A DNA stretch of 64,000 nucleotides from Pseudoduganella lutea (GCF_004209755.1 NZ_CP035913.1:1984001-2048000), one strand, 5' to 3'; positions 33,997 to 43,845 are shown, counted from the first letter of the stretch. Made by a program: numbers and translations. Notes: a model not told the origin generated them from the sequence alone.

Positions 33997-34136
33997 GGCA
34001 AAAACCGGTCAGTGGGGAAGGCGCCATTATAGGGTCGCGCCGCCGCGCCAACCGTGCCGCCACCATTCGGAAAGGGCCATTCCGTTACAATACCCCGTCC
34101 GGGAACACCCCTCTGGCGTTGACTCGCATTGACCTT

Positions 34137-35108
34137 ATGACACTCACCGAACTCAAATACATCGTTGCCGTGGCCCGCGCCAAGCACTTCGGCCATGCCG
34201 CCGAAGCGTGCTTCGTGGCCCAGCCCACGCTGTCGGTCGCGATCAAGAAGCTCGAGGATGAGCTGGGCGTGATGCTGTTCGAACGGGGCGGCGCCGAGAT
34301 TTCGGTCACGCCGCTGGGCGCGCAGATCGTGGCCCAGGCCGAACGCGTGCTGGAGCAGACGGCCGCGATCAAGGAACTGGCCAAGCAGAACAAGGACCCG
34401 CTGGCCGGCCCGCTGCGGCTCGGGGTGATCTACACGATCGGCCCCTACCTGCTGCCGCCGCTCGTGAAGACGATGATCGAACACACCCCGCAGATGCCGC
34501 TGATCCTGCAGGAGAACTTCACGGTCAAGCTGCTCGAACTGCTGCGCCAGGGCGAGCTCGATGCCGCCATCATGGCCCTGCCCCTTCCCGAGCATGGCAT
34601 GGCGGTGCAGACGCTGTACGACGAACCGTTCGTGGTGGCGATGCCGAAGAGCCACCCATGGGCGGCGCGCCAGCGCATTCCGGCCGAAGACCTGAAAAAG
34701 GAAACCATGCTGCTGCTGGGCGCCGGCCACTGCTTCCGCGACCAGGTGCTCGAGGTATGCCCCGAGATGGCGCGCTTTTCCACACCCGGCAACGGCATGC
34801 AGCGCACGTTCGAAGGCTCGTCGCTGGAAACGATCCGGCACATGGTCGCATCGGGCATCGGCCTGACGGTGCTGCCGCGCGCGTCGGTGGTGGACATGGA
34901 AGCCTCGGACGGCATGCTGCAGTATCGCCATTTCGACGACCCGCAACCGTCGCGCCGGGTCGTGATCCTGTGGCGCAAGAGCTTTACCCGCAAGGCCGCG
35001 ATCGACGCCGTGTGCGATGCCATCGCGCAGATCCGCCTGCCCGGCGTGATCAATGCGGACAAGGCAGACTTGAACAAGGCCGGCGCGAACAAGGCCGAAG
35101 CCGCCTGA
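34137..35108 (+). CDS. oxyR: hydrogen-peroxide-sensing LysR-family regulator OxyR
   Basis: A 323-residue LysR protein. N-terminal helix-turn-helix [32 protein letters not shown]. The redox-active cysteine pair is spaced as in E. coli OxyR ([12 protein letters not shown], nine residues apart), which supports peroxide sensing by disulfide formation. ATG 34137 is chosen over an upstream ATG at 34119 by homology. The C-terminus ends in an Ala/Lys/Asn-rich tail ([11 protein letters not shown]). ubiA follows after 10 bases, the usual betaproteobacterial pairing. Confidence 0.94.
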   Translation: MTLTELKYIVAVARAKHFGHAAEACFVAQPTLSVAIKKLEDELGVMLFERGGAEISVTPLGAQIVAQAERVLEQTAAIKELAKQNKDPLAGPLRLGVIYTIGPYLLPPLVKTMIEHTPQMPLILQENFTVKLLELLRQGELDAAIMALPLPEHGMAVQTLYDEPFVVAMPKSHPWAARQRIPAEDLKKETMLLLGAGHCFRDQVLEVCPEMARFSTPGNGMQRTFEGSSLETIRHMVASGIGLTVLPRASVVDMEASDGMLQYRHFDDPQPSRRVVILWRKSFTRKAAIDAVCDAIAQIRLPGVINADKADLNKAGANKAEAA

Positions 35109-35118
35109 GGAACCGACC

Positions 35119-35994
35119 ATGCATGCCTCCGCTCCCGCCCCCAGCAAGCTGCAACTGTATTTCCGCCTCGTTCGCCTGGACAAGCCGATCGGCACCGTGC
35201 TGCTGCTGTGGCCCACGCTGTCGGCCCTGTGGCTGGCCTCGAACGGCGTGCCCGACTGGCACCTGCTCGTCATCTTCTGCCTCGGCACATTGCTGATGCG
35301 CTCTGCCGGTTGCGCCGTCAACGACTATGCGGACCAGGACTTCGACCGCCACGTCAAGCGCACGGCGGACCGGCCGATCACCAGCGGCCGCGTCAGCGGC
35401 AAGGAAGCGCTGGCGATCGCCGCCACGCTGTCGCTGGTGGCGTTCCTGCTGATCCAGCCGCTCAACGCCCTGGTGAAGCAATTGTCCGTCGCCGCGCTCG
35501 TCATTGCCGGCACCTACCCTTATTTCAAGCGCTTCTTCGCGATCCCGCAGGCTTACCTGGGCATCGCCTTCGGCTTCGGCATCCCGATGGCGTTCGCCGC
35601 CGTGCAGGACACGGTGCCGGCCTGGGCCTGGTTGCTGCTGCTGGGGAACGTGTTCTGGGCTGTGGCCTACGACACGGAGTACGCGATGGTCGACCGCGAC
35701 GATGACCTGAAGATCGGCATCAAGACATCGGCCATCACGTTCGGGCGCTTCGACGTGGCGATCGTGATGCTGTGCTATGGCGTGCACCTGGCGATCCTGC
35801 TGGCCGCTGGCACCTATTTCGGCCTCGGTTCCTGGTACAAGGCGGGCCTTGCCGTGGCGGCCGCCTGTGCCGTCTATCATTATTTCCTGATCCGTGGACG
35901 CGAGCGTGCGCCTTGTTTTGCGGCATTCCGCCACAATAACTATCTGGGAGCGGCTGTGTTTGCCGGAATTGCGCTTGACTTCGCGCTGCGCTGA
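35119..35994 (+). CDS. ubiA: 4-hydroxybenzoate octaprenyltransferase
   Basis: A 291-residue membrane prenyltransferase of ubiquinone synthesis. First Asp motif [19 protein letters not shown], second [13 protein letters not shown]. Nine hydrophobic segments. It is likely co-transcribed with oxyR (10-base gap). ATG 35119 has GAGGAACC upstream. Confidence 0.96.
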   Translation: MHASAPAPSKLQLYFRLVRLDKPIGTVLLLWPTLSALWLASNGVPDWHLLVIFCLGTLLMRSAGCAVNDYADQDFDRHVKRTADRPITSGRVSGKEALAIAATLSLVAFLLIQPLNALVKQLSVAALVIAGTYPYFKRFFAIPQAYLGIAFGFGIPMAFAAVQDTVPAWAWLLLLGNVFWAVAYDTEYAMVDRDDDLKIGIKTSAITFGRFDVAIVMLCYGVHLAILLAAGTYFGLGSWYKAGLAVAAACAVYHYFLIRGRERAPCFAAFRHNNYLGAAVFAGIALDFALR

Positions 35995-36084
35995 CATCTG
36001 TGACGCACATGAAGTTGCTTTTTAGCAAGCTCCAGCATTCTGCCGCGAAGACCAGCTTTCCAACAAACCAAACTCGAGGCGACC

Positions 36085-36471
36085 ATGGATCAGACGAATA
36101 ATCCCACCGCAGGCAATGGCATCGGCAACAACGCGGGCAGCACCGCGGGCACGGGCACGATCGGCAGCGACACGGGCGCGGCGCGCGAGCGCCTGATGAC
36201 CGACCTGAAAACCGCGATCGGCGATGCCGAACAATGGCTGCGCAGTGCCGCCAGCTCCAGCGCGGAAGGCGCCGAGGAAGCCAAGACGCATTTCAAGGAA
36301 ACGCTGCGCAATGCGAAGTCCAACCTGCTGACGCTGGAAGACAGCGCACTGGCAAAAGGCAAGCTCGCCGCCCAGTGCGCCGATACGTATGTGCACGACA
36401 ATCCATGGCGTTCGGTCGTGATCGGCGCCGTTGTCGGCCTGCTGGCCGGCGTGATCATCTCGCGCGACTGA
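36085..36471 (+). CDS. DUF883 (ElaB/YqjD-like) membrane-anchored protein
   Basis: A 128-residue protein: low-complexity Gly/Asn/Thr N-terminus, an amphipathic helical middle (ATGs aside, RLMTDLKTAIGDAEQWLRSA), and a single C-terminal membrane helix (VVIGAVVGLLAGVIISRD). This is the plan of ribosome- and membrane-associated YqjD/ElaB proteins, mostly expressed in stationary phase in E. coli. ATG 36085 follows GAGGCGACC. A strong bidirectional terminator follows. Confidence 0.9.
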   Translation: MDQTNNPTAGNGIGNNAGSTAGTGTIGSDTGAARERLMTDLKTAIGDAEQWLRSAASSSAEGAEEAKTHFKETLRNAKSNLLTLEDSALAKGKLAAQCADTYVHDNPWRSVVIGAVVGLLAGVIISRD

Positions 36472-36488
36472 TTCACCAGCCCGCAGCA

Positions 36489-36513
36489 AAACGGCCCGCA
36501 ACGCGGGCCGTTT
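36489..36513. terminator. bidirectional terminator between DUF883 gene and proC
   Basis: AAACGGCCCGC (36489-36499) pairs with GCGGGCCGTTT (36503-36513) around a 3-nt loop, with A's before and T's after. It serves the DUF883 gene (plus) and proC (minus). Confidence 0.92.
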
Positions 36514-36545
36514 TTCATGGCACTGTCGGCATAGAAAACTCGCGC

Positions 36546-37382
36546 TCAGTCCCGGCCCATCTGCTCGCCCAGCTCCCTGCCCCGGGCCGCGGCGGCCTTC
36601 ACGGCGGTGACGATCGCCGCCTTCACGCCGCTCTCTTCCATGCTGGTCAAGGCCGCGTACGTGGTGCCGCCCTTCGACGTGACCCGCTCGCGCAGCAACG
36701 TCACCGGCTCGGCCGATTGCGCGGCCAGTTGCGCGGCGCCGGTGAAGGTGGCCTTTGCCAGTTCCAGCCCCTGCTCCGCCGTCAGCCCCAGCTCGACGGC
36801 GGCCTGCTGCATCGCCTCGATGAAGTAGAACACATAGGCCGGGCCGCTGCCGGACACGCCGGTCACCGCGTCGATCTTCGACTCGTCGTCCAGCCACACG
36901 GTCGCGCCGACGGCCTTCAGGACCTGGTCGGCCGCCTGGCGCTGCGCGGCGGTCACGCCTTGCGACGCCACGAGGCCGGAGATACCCATGCCGATCAGCG
37001 CCGGCGTGTTCGGCATGCAGCGCACGATCGCGGCATGGCCGCCGAGCCAGCGTGCCAGGTCGGCGCTGCGGATGCCGGCCGCGATCGACAGCACCAGCGG
37101 CGCATGGCTTCCCTGCTGGCTGGCGCGCGCCAGCAGCGGCACGAGCGGCGCCACGGCTTCGCGCATGCTCTGCGGTTTCACCGCCAGCACGATCACCTCG
37201 GCCGCGGTGACGGCTTCGTCGATCGACGCAGCCGTCGTCACGCCATGCCCCGCGTGCAGCGCTTCGAGCGCGGCCGGGTTCGGGTCGACGACATGGATGT
37301 TGGCGCCCGGCGTCACCTTGCCGGCCAGCCCGGCGACCAGCGCGGCGGCCATGTTGCCGCCGCCAATGAATGCAATCTTCAT
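36546..37382 (-). CDS. proC: pyrroline-5-carboxylate reductase
   Basis: A 278-residue NADPH-dependent enzyme, last step of proline synthesis. The Rossmann motif is IAFIGGGNMAAALVAGL, the active region ITGVSGSGPAYVFYFIEAM (here AVTGVSGSGPAYVF) and the C-terminal LRERVTSKGGTTYAAL. It is 17 bases downstream of yggS on the same strand, the common proC-yggS arrangement. Confidence 0.96.
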   Translation of the reverse strand: MKIAFIGGGNMAAALVAGLAGKVTPGANIHVVDPNPAALEALHAGHGVTTAASIDEAVTAAEVIVLAVKPQSMREAVAPLVPLLARASQQGSHAPLVLSIAAGIRSADLARWLGGHAAIVRCMPNTPALIGMGISGLVASQGVTAAQRQAADQVLKAVGATVWLDDESKIDAVTGVSGSGPAYVFYFIEAMQQAAVELGLTAEQGLELAKATFTGAAQLAAQSAEPVTLLRERVTSKGGTTYAALTSMEESGVKAAIVTAVKAAAARGRELGEQMGRD

Positions 37383-37399
37383 GGATATCCCTTTTGGTT

Positions 37400-38119
37400 T
37401 TACTTGTTGTAGTCTCGCGCGCCGAAGATGGCGCTGCCCACGCGCACGATCGTGGCGCCTTCGAGGACCGCCGCGCGCATGTCGGCCGACATGCCCATCG
37501 ACAGCGTATCGAAGTCCGGCCCAAATTTTTCGCGCAGGCGTTCAAACAGCACGCGCAGCGCCGCGAACGGCGCACGCTGCGCAGCGAAATCATCGGCGGG
37601 CTCCGGGATCGCCATCAGGCCGCGCAGCCGCAGGTTCGGCAGCCGCGCCACCGCCTCCGCCAGCGCTTCCACCTCGGCGGGCGCGATGCCGCTCTTGCTG
37701 GCCTCGCCGCTGATGTTGACCTGCAAGCACACGTTCAGCGGCCCCAGCGCGGCGGGGCGCTGCTCGGACAGCCGCGCGGCGATCTTTTCGCGCTCGACCG
37801 TATGCACCCAGTCGAAATGCTCGGCGATGGGCCGCGTCTTGTTGCTCTGGATCGGGCCGATGAAATGCCAGGTCAGGCGCGTGCCCGGCAATGAATCCGG
37901 CAGCGCTTCCGCCACGGCGCGCACCTTGTCCACGCCTTCCTGCACGTAGTTTTCGCCGAAGGCGCGCTGCCCGGCAAGGGCGGCGGCAAGCACGGCATCG
38001 GGCCCGAAGGTCTTCGATACGGCCAGCAGATGCACCCCCTCAGGCGGGCGCCGCGCCTCGCCGCACGCGGCCACAATGGCATTTTCGACAGCTTGCAAAC
38101 GCTCTGGGATTCCGGACAT
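37400..38119 (-). CDS. yggS: YggS family pyridoxal-phosphate-binding protein (PLPBP)
   Basis: A 239-residue protein with an alanine-racemase-like barrel that keeps PLP homeostasis. The PLP lysine lies in HLLAVSKTFGPDAV; FGENYVQEG, WHFIGPIQSNKTR and LSMGMSADMRAAV are family hallmarks. Divergent from pilT with 53 bases between, the usual Proteobacterial neighbourhood. Confidence 0.95.
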   Translation of the reverse strand: MSGIPERLQAVENAIVAACGEARRPPEGVHLLAVSKTFGPDAVLAAALAGQRAFGENYVQEGVDKVRAVAEALPDSLPGTRLTWHFIGPIQSNKTRPIAEHFDWVHTVEREKIAARLSEQRPAALGPLNVCLQVNISGEASKSGIAPAEVEALAEAVARLPNLRLRGLMAIPEPADDFAAQRAPFAALRVLFERLREKFGPDFDTLSMGMSADMRAAVLEGATIVRVGSAIFGARDYNK

Positions 38120-38172
38120 AATCAGACGCGCCAGCCCACAGCTGGCATTTTTTCAAGGCACAGGGATTATAA

Positions 38173-39216
38173 ATGGACATCTCCGATCTGCTCGCGTTCT
38201 CCGTGAAAAACAAGGCATCCGACCTGCACCTGTCGGCCGGCCTGCCGCCGATGATCCGCGTGCACGGCGATGTGCGCCGCTTGAACGTGGATCCGCTGGA
38301 GCACAAGGAAGTGCATCGCATGATCTATGACATCATGAACGATGCCCAGCGCAAGGCTTACGAGGAAATGCTCGAAGTCGATTTCAGCTTCGCCATTCCC
38401 GGCCTGGCCCGCTTCCGCGTCAATGCCTACAACCAGGATCGCGGCGCCTCGGCCGTGCTGCGCACGATCCCGTCGAAGATCCTCACGCTGGAAGACCTGA
38501 ACGCGCCGCGCATCTTCGGCGAGTTCGCCTTGAGGCCGCGTGGCCTGGTGCTGGTCACCGGCCCCACCGGCTCGGGCAAGTCGACCACGCTGGCCGCGAT
38601 GGTGAACCACCTGAACGAGCACGAATACGGCCACATCCTCACGATCGAGGACCCGATCGAATTTGTGCACGAATCGAAGAAGTGCCTGATCAACCAGCGC
38701 GAAGTGGGCCCGCACACGCTGTCGTTCAGCAACGCGCTGCGCTCGGCGCTGCGCGAAGATCCGGACGCGATCCTCGTGGGCGAGCTGCGCGACCTGGAAA
38801 CGATCCGGCTGGCGCTGTCTGCCGCCGAGACGGGCCACCTCGTGTTCGGCACGCTGCACACGTCGTCCGCCGCGAAGACGATCGACCGCATCGTCGACGT
38901 GTTCCCCGCCGAGGAAAAGGAAATGGTGCGCGCCATGCTGTCCGAATCGCTGCAGGCCGTGATCTCGCAGACGCTGCTGAAGACCAAGGATGGCTCGGGT
39001 CGCGTGGCCGCGCACGAGATCATGGTGGGCACGCCGGCGATCCGCAACCTGATCCGCGAAGCGAAGATCGCGCAGATGTACTCGGCGATCCAGACCGGCA
39101 GCAACGTCGGCATGCAGACGCTGGACCAGAACCTGACCGACCTGGTGCGCCGCAACGTGATCTCGTCCGCCACCGCGCGCTCGGCCGCGAAGATCCCCGA
39201 AAACTTCCCGGGCTAA
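38173..39216 (+). CDS. pilT: type IV pilus retraction ATPase PilT
   Basis: A 347-residue hexameric ATPase that depolymerises type IV pili. Walker A GPTGSGKSTTLAAM, Asp box (TIEDPIEFVHES), Walker B (ILVGELRD) and His box (GHLVFGTLHTSSA) are complete, as is the AIRNLIRE motif near the C-terminus needed for retraction. pilU follows after 9 bases. Confidence 0.97.
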   Translation: MDISDLLAFSVKNKASDLHLSAGLPPMIRVHGDVRRLNVDPLEHKEVHRMIYDIMNDAQRKAYEEMLEVDFSFAIPGLARFRVNAYNQDRGASAVLRTIPSKILTLEDLNAPRIFGEFALRPRGLVLVTGPTGSGKSTTLAAMVNHLNEHEYGHILTIEDPIEFVHESKKCLINQREVGPHTLSFSNALRSALREDPDAILVGELRDLETIRLALSAAETGHLVFGTLHTSSAAKTIDRIVDVFPAEEKEMVRAMLSESLQAVISQTLLKTKDGSGRVAAHEIMVGTPAIRNLIREAKIAQMYSAIQTGSNVGMQTLDQNLTDLVRRNVISSATARSAAKIPENFPG

Positions 39217-39225
39217 AGGACCACC

Positions 39226-40362
39226 ATGGAACGCGACCAGGCCAGTAAATTCATGTTCGACCTGCTGCGCCTGATGGTCAGCAAGAAGGGGTCGGACCTG
39301 TTCGTCACGTCCGGCTTCCCGCCGGCGATGAAAATCGACGGCAAGCTCACGCCGGTATCGAGCCAGCCCTTGACGGCCGCGCACACGGCCGACCTGGCCC
39401 GTTCGATCATGAACGACAAGCAGGCGGCCACGTTCGAGCAGACAAAGGAAGCGAACTTTGCGATCAGCCCCGGCGACCTGGGAAGATTCCGCGTCTCGGC
39501 CTTCGTGCAGATGGGTGCCGCGGGCATGGTGCTGCGGGTCATCAACAGCAAGATCCCCGACCTGGACGAGCTGGCCCTGCCCCCGGTATTGAAGGACGTC
39601 GTGATGTCCAAGCGCGGCCTCGTGGTCATGGTGGGTGCCACCGGCTCGGGCAAGTCGACGACGCTGGCGGCCATGGTCGGCTACCGCAATGAACACAGCT
39701 ATGGCCACATCATCACCATCGAGGACCCGGTGGAATTCGTGCACCCGCACCGCAACTGCATCGTCACGCAGCGCGAAGTGGGCGTCGATACCGAGGACTG
39801 GGAAATCGCGCTGAAGAACACGCTGCGCCAGGCGCCGGACGTGATCCAGATCGGCGAGATCCGCGACCGCGAAACGATGGACCACGCAATCGCGTTCGCC
39901 GAAACGGGCCACCTGTGCCTGGCCACGCTGCACGCCAACAGTGCCAACCAGGCGCTGGACCGCATCATCAACTTCTTTCCGGAAGAGCGCCGCCAGCAAC
40001 TGCTGATGGACCTGTCGCTGAACCTGAAAGGCATGATCTCGCAGCGGCTGATCCCGTTGAAGGAAAGCCGCGGCCGCGCGGTGGCGATCGAGATCCTGCT
40101 GAACTCCCCGCTGATCTCCGACCTGATCTTCCAGGGCAAGGTGCACGAGATCAAGGAATTGATGAAGAAGTCGCGCGAGCTGGGCATGCAGACGTTCGAC
40201 CAGTCGCTGTTCGACCTCTACGAGGCAGGCACGATCAGCTACGAGGATGCGCTGCGCAATGCCGATTCCGTCAACGACCTGCGCCTGGCCATCAAGCTCG
40301 AAGGAAAAGGCGCACAGCATCGCGACCTGTCGGCCGGCACCGAACACCTGGGTCTGATATAA
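39226..40362 (+). CDS. pilU: PilT/PilU-type pilus retraction ATPase
   Basis: A 378-residue PilT paralogue. Walker A GATGSGKSTTLAAM, TIEDPVEFVHPH, IQIGEIRDRE and HLCLATLHANSAN are intact. PilU works only together with PilT to increase retraction force. Starts 9 bases after pilT behind AAGGA, so they are one operon. Confidence 0.96.
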   Translation: MERDQASKFMFDLLRLMVSKKGSDLFVTSGFPPAMKIDGKLTPVSSQPLTAAHTADLARSIMNDKQAATFEQTKEANFAISPGDLGRFRVSAFVQMGAAGMVLRVINSKIPDLDELALPPVLKDVVMSKRGLVVMVGATGSGKSTTLAAMVGYRNEHSYGHIITIEDPVEFVHPHRNCIVTQREVGVDTEDWEIALKNTLRQAPDVIQIGEIRDRETMDHAIAFAETGHLCLATLHANSANQALDRIINFFPEERRQQLLMDLSLNLKGMISQRLIPLKESRGRAVAIEILLNSPLISDLIFQGKVHEIKELMKKSRELGMQTFDQSLFDLYEAGTISYEDALRNADSVNDLRLAIKLEGKGAQHRDLSAGTEHLGLI

Positions 40363-40417
40363 ACAGCGGATATGAACCGGGTAATGAAACCCGGATGATC
40401 CGACCCGAGGAGAACAC

Positions 40418-40903
40418 ATGAGTACCGTCTTCGATTTTTCCGCCGTGGGCCTGGCCGGCCAGCCCGTCAACCTGGCGCAGTATCACGACAAGGTGCTGCT
40501 GATCGTGAACACGGCCAGCGCCTGCGGCTTCACGCCGCAATATGCCGGCCTGGAAAAGCTGCATGAACGCTTCCACGAGCGGGGCTTCGAGGTGCTGGGC
40601 TTCCCGTGCAACCAGTTCGGCGCGCAAGAATCCGGCACGCACGAGGAAATCGGCGCCTTCTGTGAAAAAAACTATGGCGTGACGTTCCCGCTGTTCGCCA
40701 AGGTCGACGTGAATGGCGCGGATGCGCATCCGCTGTTCCAGCATTTGAAGAAGACGGCGCCGGGCCTGCTGGGCACCGAAGGCATCAAATGGAACTTCAC
40801 CAAGTTCCTGGTGCGCAGGGATGGCACCGTGGCGAAGCGCTATGCGCCGGCGACCAAGCCGGACGATATCGCCGATGATATCGAGGCATTGCTGGGCGCT
40901 TGA
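40418..40903 (+). CDS. glutathione peroxidase family protein
   Basis: A 161-residue thiol peroxidase of the glutathione/thioredoxin-dependent Gpx family. The peroxidatic cysteine is in NTASACGFTPQYAGLEKLH (Cys, not selenocysteine), the Gln in FPCNQFGAQE and the Trp-Asn in KWNFTKFLV complete the tetrad. ATG 40418 follows GAGGAG. Probably reduces hydroperoxides in the cytoplasm; oxyR 5 kb away may control it, which is speculation. Confidence 0.94.
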   Translation: MSTVFDFSAVGLAGQPVNLAQYHDKVLLIVNTASACGFTPQYAGLEKLHERFHERGFEVLGFPCNQFGAQESGTHEEIGAFCEKNYGVTFPLFAKVDVNGADAHPLFQHLKKTAPGLLGTEGIKWNFTKFLVRRDGTVAKRYAPATKPDDIADDIEALLGA

Positions 40904-40937
40904 GGGCGTGTGCACCTCCTTCCATTCTCGAATCGCA

Positions 40938-41387
40938 ATGTCTCGAACGAACAATTTGCTGTTCAGACGCGCCAACAGCGCCGACATCCCCGCCATGTCG
41001 ATGATTCGGCTGTCTGTCACCGAAAACCGTTTGTCGGACCCGGCGCGCGTTACCGCTGACATGTACGAACGTTACCTGGAACTGTCGGGACGCGGCTGGG
41101 TTGCGGAGAGTGACAACGAGATCGTTGCGTTCTGTTATGCGGACAAAGTCAATGCGTCCATCTGGGCCTTGTTTGTCAGTCCCGGGCATGAGGGGCGTGG
41201 TCTCGGCCAGGCACTGCTCAAGCTCGCAACCGATTGGCTGTTCGCCATTGGACACGACAGTATCCGCCTCACCACCGGCGTGAATACCAGGGCTGACCGC
41301 TTCTATTCGGCACAGGGCTGGAGCCGTGCGCCGGTCAGCGCTACCGACATCGGGTATTCCCTGAGCAGGTCACGAACAGTCGAGTAA
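40938..41387 (+). CDS. GNAT family N-acetyltransferase
   Basis: A 149-residue acetyltransferase. The acetyl-CoA motif is LFVSPGHEGRGLGQALL and the end RADRFYSAQGWSRAPVS is typical. ATG 40938 is used; no good ribosome site is seen. Its G+C looks lower than that of the genes on both sides. Substrate unknown. Confidence 0.82.
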   Translation: MSRTNNLLFRRANSADIPAMSMIRLSVTENRLSDPARVTADMYERYLELSGRGWVAESDNEIVAFCYADKVNASIWALFVSPGHEGRGLGQALLKLATDWLFAIGHDSIRLTTGVNTRADRFYSAQGWSRAPVSATDIGYSLSRSRTVE

Positions 41388-41477
41388 GCTGCGCAGGGTT
41401 TTGTTCGCACTGGCGGCAATTGCGACAGGCCGGCGATCGAGCATCGGCTACAGGCTTGCAGGCTGAAGGCGCTCACG

Positions 41478-42971
41478 TCAAAAACGCGGCAGCTCCGGAT
41501 GCGCCAGCACGCCTCCGGTCACGCGCATGCGCCCGAACTCGGCGCAGCGGTGCAGCGTGGGAATCGCCTTGTTCGGGTTCAGCAGCGACGTCGGATCGAA
41601 GGCCCGCTTGACGCCGAAGAAGGCATTCAATTCGGCCGGCGTGAATTGCACGCACATGGAATCGATCTTCTCGATGCCCACCCCGTGTTCGCCGGTGATC
41701 GTGCCGCCAACGGCCACGCACAGCGCCAGGATCTCGGCGCCGAAGCTTTCCGCGCGCGCCAGTTCGTCGGGCACGTTCGCATCGAACAGGATCAGCGGGT
41801 GCAGGTTGCCGTCGCCGGCGTGGAACACGTTGGCGCAGCGCAGGCCGTACTTCACTTCCATCTGCGCGATGCCGGCGAGGACGTGCGCCAGGTGCTTGCG
41901 GGGGATTGTGCCATCCATGCAGTAGTAGTCGGGCGAGATGCGGCCGGCGGCCGGGAACGCGTTCTTGCGACCGGACCAGAACCTCAGGCGCTCGGCCTCG
42001 GTGGAGGACACCGCGATCGCCGTCGCTCCGGCGTCGTGCAGCACTGCCGCCATGCGAGCGATCTCGTCTTCCACTTCCTCCGGCGTGCCGTCCGCCTCGC
42101 ACAGCAGGATCGCCGCCGCTTCCAGGTCGTAGCCCGCGTGGACGAAGGGCTCGACCATGCGCGACGATGTCTGGTCCATCATCTCCAGGCCGGCGGGGAT
42201 GATGCCGGCCGCGATCACGCGCGCCACCGCGTTGGCGCCCGTGACGATGTCGCCGAACGATGCCATGATCACGCGCTGCACCGCCGGCTTCGGCACGAGC
42301 TTGACGGTGACTTCCGTGACGATGCCCAGCATGCCTTCGGAACCGATGAACACGGACAGCAGGTCGAGGCCCGGCGCATCGGGCGCTTCGCTGCCCAGTT
42401 CGATGATGGCGCCGTCGATCGTGGCCACGCGCACGCGCAGCACGTTGTGCACGGTGAGGCCGTACTTCAGGCAATGCACGCCGCCGGAATTCTCGGCTAC
42501 GTTGCCGCCGATCGTGCAGGCGATCTGCGACGAGGGATCGGGAGCGTAATACAGGCCATGCGGCGCGGCTGCTTCCGAAATGGCGAGGTTGCGCACGCCG
42601 GGCTGCACGATGGCCGTGCGCGCCCCCGCATCGAGCCGCACGATGCGGTTCAGCTTCGCGGTGGACAGCACCACGCCATCGGCGATCGGCATCGCTCCGC
42701 CCGACAGCCCCGTGCCCGCGCCGCGCGGCACGATCGGCACGCTCATCTCCCGGCAGACCGCCAGCACGGCCACTACCTGCGCCTCGTTTCCCGGCAGCGC
42801 CACGATCATCGGCGGCTGGCGGAACGCGGACAGGCCGTCGCATTCATATGGGCGGGTATCCTCGAGCCGATGCAGCACGCAGCCTGACGGCAACACTGCG
42901 CCCAGCGCGCGTGCCACGTCGCGCTGGCGGCTTTCACTGAACGGCGCTGCACTGGCGGGTGGCGTGGTCAT
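41478..42971 (-). CDS. glcD: FAD-linked oxidase, GlcD-like (glycolate / D-lactate dehydrogenase)
   Basis: A 497-residue FAD-binding PCMH-type oxidase. FAD-binding VPRGAGTGLSGGAMPIADGV and CTIGGNVAENSGGVHCLKYG, then the C-terminal cap with NVFHAGDGNLHPLILFD and ITGEHGVGIEKI. ATG 42971 fits the family start. glcE and glcF are not adjacent, so it may act alone or with subunits elsewhere; glycolate versus D-lactate cannot be settled from sequence. Confidence 0.88.
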   Translation of the reverse strand: MTTPPASAAPFSESRQRDVARALGAVLPSGCVLHRLEDTRPYECDGLSAFRQPPMIVALPGNEAQVVAVLAVCREMSVPIVPRGAGTGLSGGAMPIADGVVLSTAKLNRIVRLDAGARTAIVQPGVRNLAISEAAAPHGLYYAPDPSSQIACTIGGNVAENSGGVHCLKYGLTVHNVLRVRVATIDGAIIELGSEAPDAPGLDLLSVFIGSEGMLGIVTEVTVKLVPKPAVQRVIMASFGDIVTGANAVARVIAAGIIPAGLEMMDQTSSRMVEPFVHAGYDLEAAAILLCEADGTPEEVEDEIARMAAVLHDAGATAIAVSSTEAERLRFWSGRKNAFPAAGRISPDYYCMDGTIPRKHLAHVLAGIAQMEVKYGLRCANVFHAGDGNLHPLILFDANVPDELARAESFGAEILALCVAVGGTITGEHGVGIEKIDSMCVQFTPAELNAFFGVKRAFDPTSLLNPNKAIPTLHRCAEFGRMRVTGGVLAHPELPRF

Positions 42972-43028
42972 GGGCCGATTGTAGGCCAAACGGCTGGCGG
43001 ACCGCGCTCGGAGGAAAAGTTTCAACAT

Positions 43029-43090
43029 AACCGGTGTCTGTCACTGGTTTTCCAGGAATGTTCCGGGAAAACCGGTGTCTGTCACCGGTT
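43029..43090. repeat. REP-like inverted pair (CCGGTGTCTGTCACCGG type)
   Basis: Two CCGGTGTCTGTCAC(T/C)GG units flank a TTTTCCaggaatgttCCGGGAAAA core, the same plan as at 19186-19328 with CTGTC in place of CCGAC. It lies between the divergent glcD and cobalamin adenosyltransferase genes, in their promoter space. Confidence 0.8.
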
Positions 43091-43144
43091 TCGCTTTCGC
43101 TGGGATGTGGCGTATGCTCGCACTTTCACTACATGGAGGCGAGC

Positions 43145-43699
43145 ATGGGCAACCGGCTATCGAAGATCGCGACCCGCACGGGTGACAATGGCACCACCGG
43201 CCTGGGGGATGGCAGCCGCACCCGCAAGGACAGCGTGCGTGTGCACGCCATGGGCGACGTCGACGAGCTCAATTCGAACCTGGGCCTGCTGCTGTGCGAG
43301 CCGCTGCCGGACGAACTGCGCGAGGAACTGGTGGCGATCCAGCACGACCTGTTCGACCTGGGCGGTGAACTGTGCATTCCCGGCTACCAGCTGATCAAGG
43401 AAGAACACGTGGAGCGGCTCGATGGGCTGCTGGAGAAATACAACGCCACCTTGCCGACGCTGACGGAATTCATCCTGCCGGCGGGTTCGCGCGCCGCATC
43501 GCTGGCGCACGTGTGCCGCACGGTGTGCCGGCGCGCCGAGCGCAGCATCGTCACGCTGGGCAGCGAGGAAACGATCCACGACCACCCGCGCCAGTACGTG
43601 AACCGCTTATCCGACCTGCTGTTCGTGCTCGCCCGCGTGCTGAACCGCTTTGCCGGCGGCAGCGACGTGCTGTGGCACCACGAGCGAAAACGCAGCTGA
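43145..43699 (+). CDS. PduO-type cob(I)alamin adenosyltransferase
   Basis: A 184-residue ATP:corrinoid adenosyltransferase. N-terminal KIATRTGDNGTTGLGDGSR binds ATP, with AMGDVDELNSNLGLL and the C-terminal ICRRAERS-like CRTVCRRAERSIVTLG plus RQYVNRLSDLLFVLAR. ATG 43145 follows GGAGGCGAGC. It makes adenosylcobalamin; no cobalamin operon is adjacent. Confidence 0.94.
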   Translation: MGNRLSKIATRTGDNGTTGLGDGSRTRKDSVRVHAMGDVDELNSNLGLLLCEPLPDELREELVAIQHDLFDLGGELCIPGYQLIKEEHVERLDGLLEKYNATLPTLTEFILPAGSRAASLAHVCRTVCRRAERSIVTLGSEETIHDHPRQYVNRLSDLLFVLARVLNRFAGGSDVLWHHERKRS

Positions 43700-43708
43700 C
43701 AGCCCTGC

Positions 43709-43829
43709 CCGTGTCCACCACGGGGTCAACCCCATTTTAGGACACGGGCTGAACAGTCCCATTCATTCGCAGCCATATTACGGCCGAGGTCGTGTCCGAT
43801 TTCGGGGTTGACCCCAAGGTGGACACGAA
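43709..43829. repeat. REPIN: inverted pair of RAYT-type REPs
   Basis: First REP 43709-43748 (GTGTCCACCACGGGGTCAAC... GGACACGG) and second, inverted, 43791-43829 (GTGTCCGATTTCGGGGTTGA... GGACACGA), about 42 bases apart. The sequences match the REPs around the RAYT gene 11 kb away; no transposase is here. It lies after the adenosyltransferase gene and next to the 3' end of the 43846-44679 gene. Confidence 0.88.
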
Positions 43830-43845
43830 CTCTGCTTTGGATAGA

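Noticed and set aside
40538..40560. Selenocysteine-type glutathione peroxidase
   Set aside because: The active-site codon is TGC (cysteine), not TGA, so it is an ordinary Cys peroxidase.
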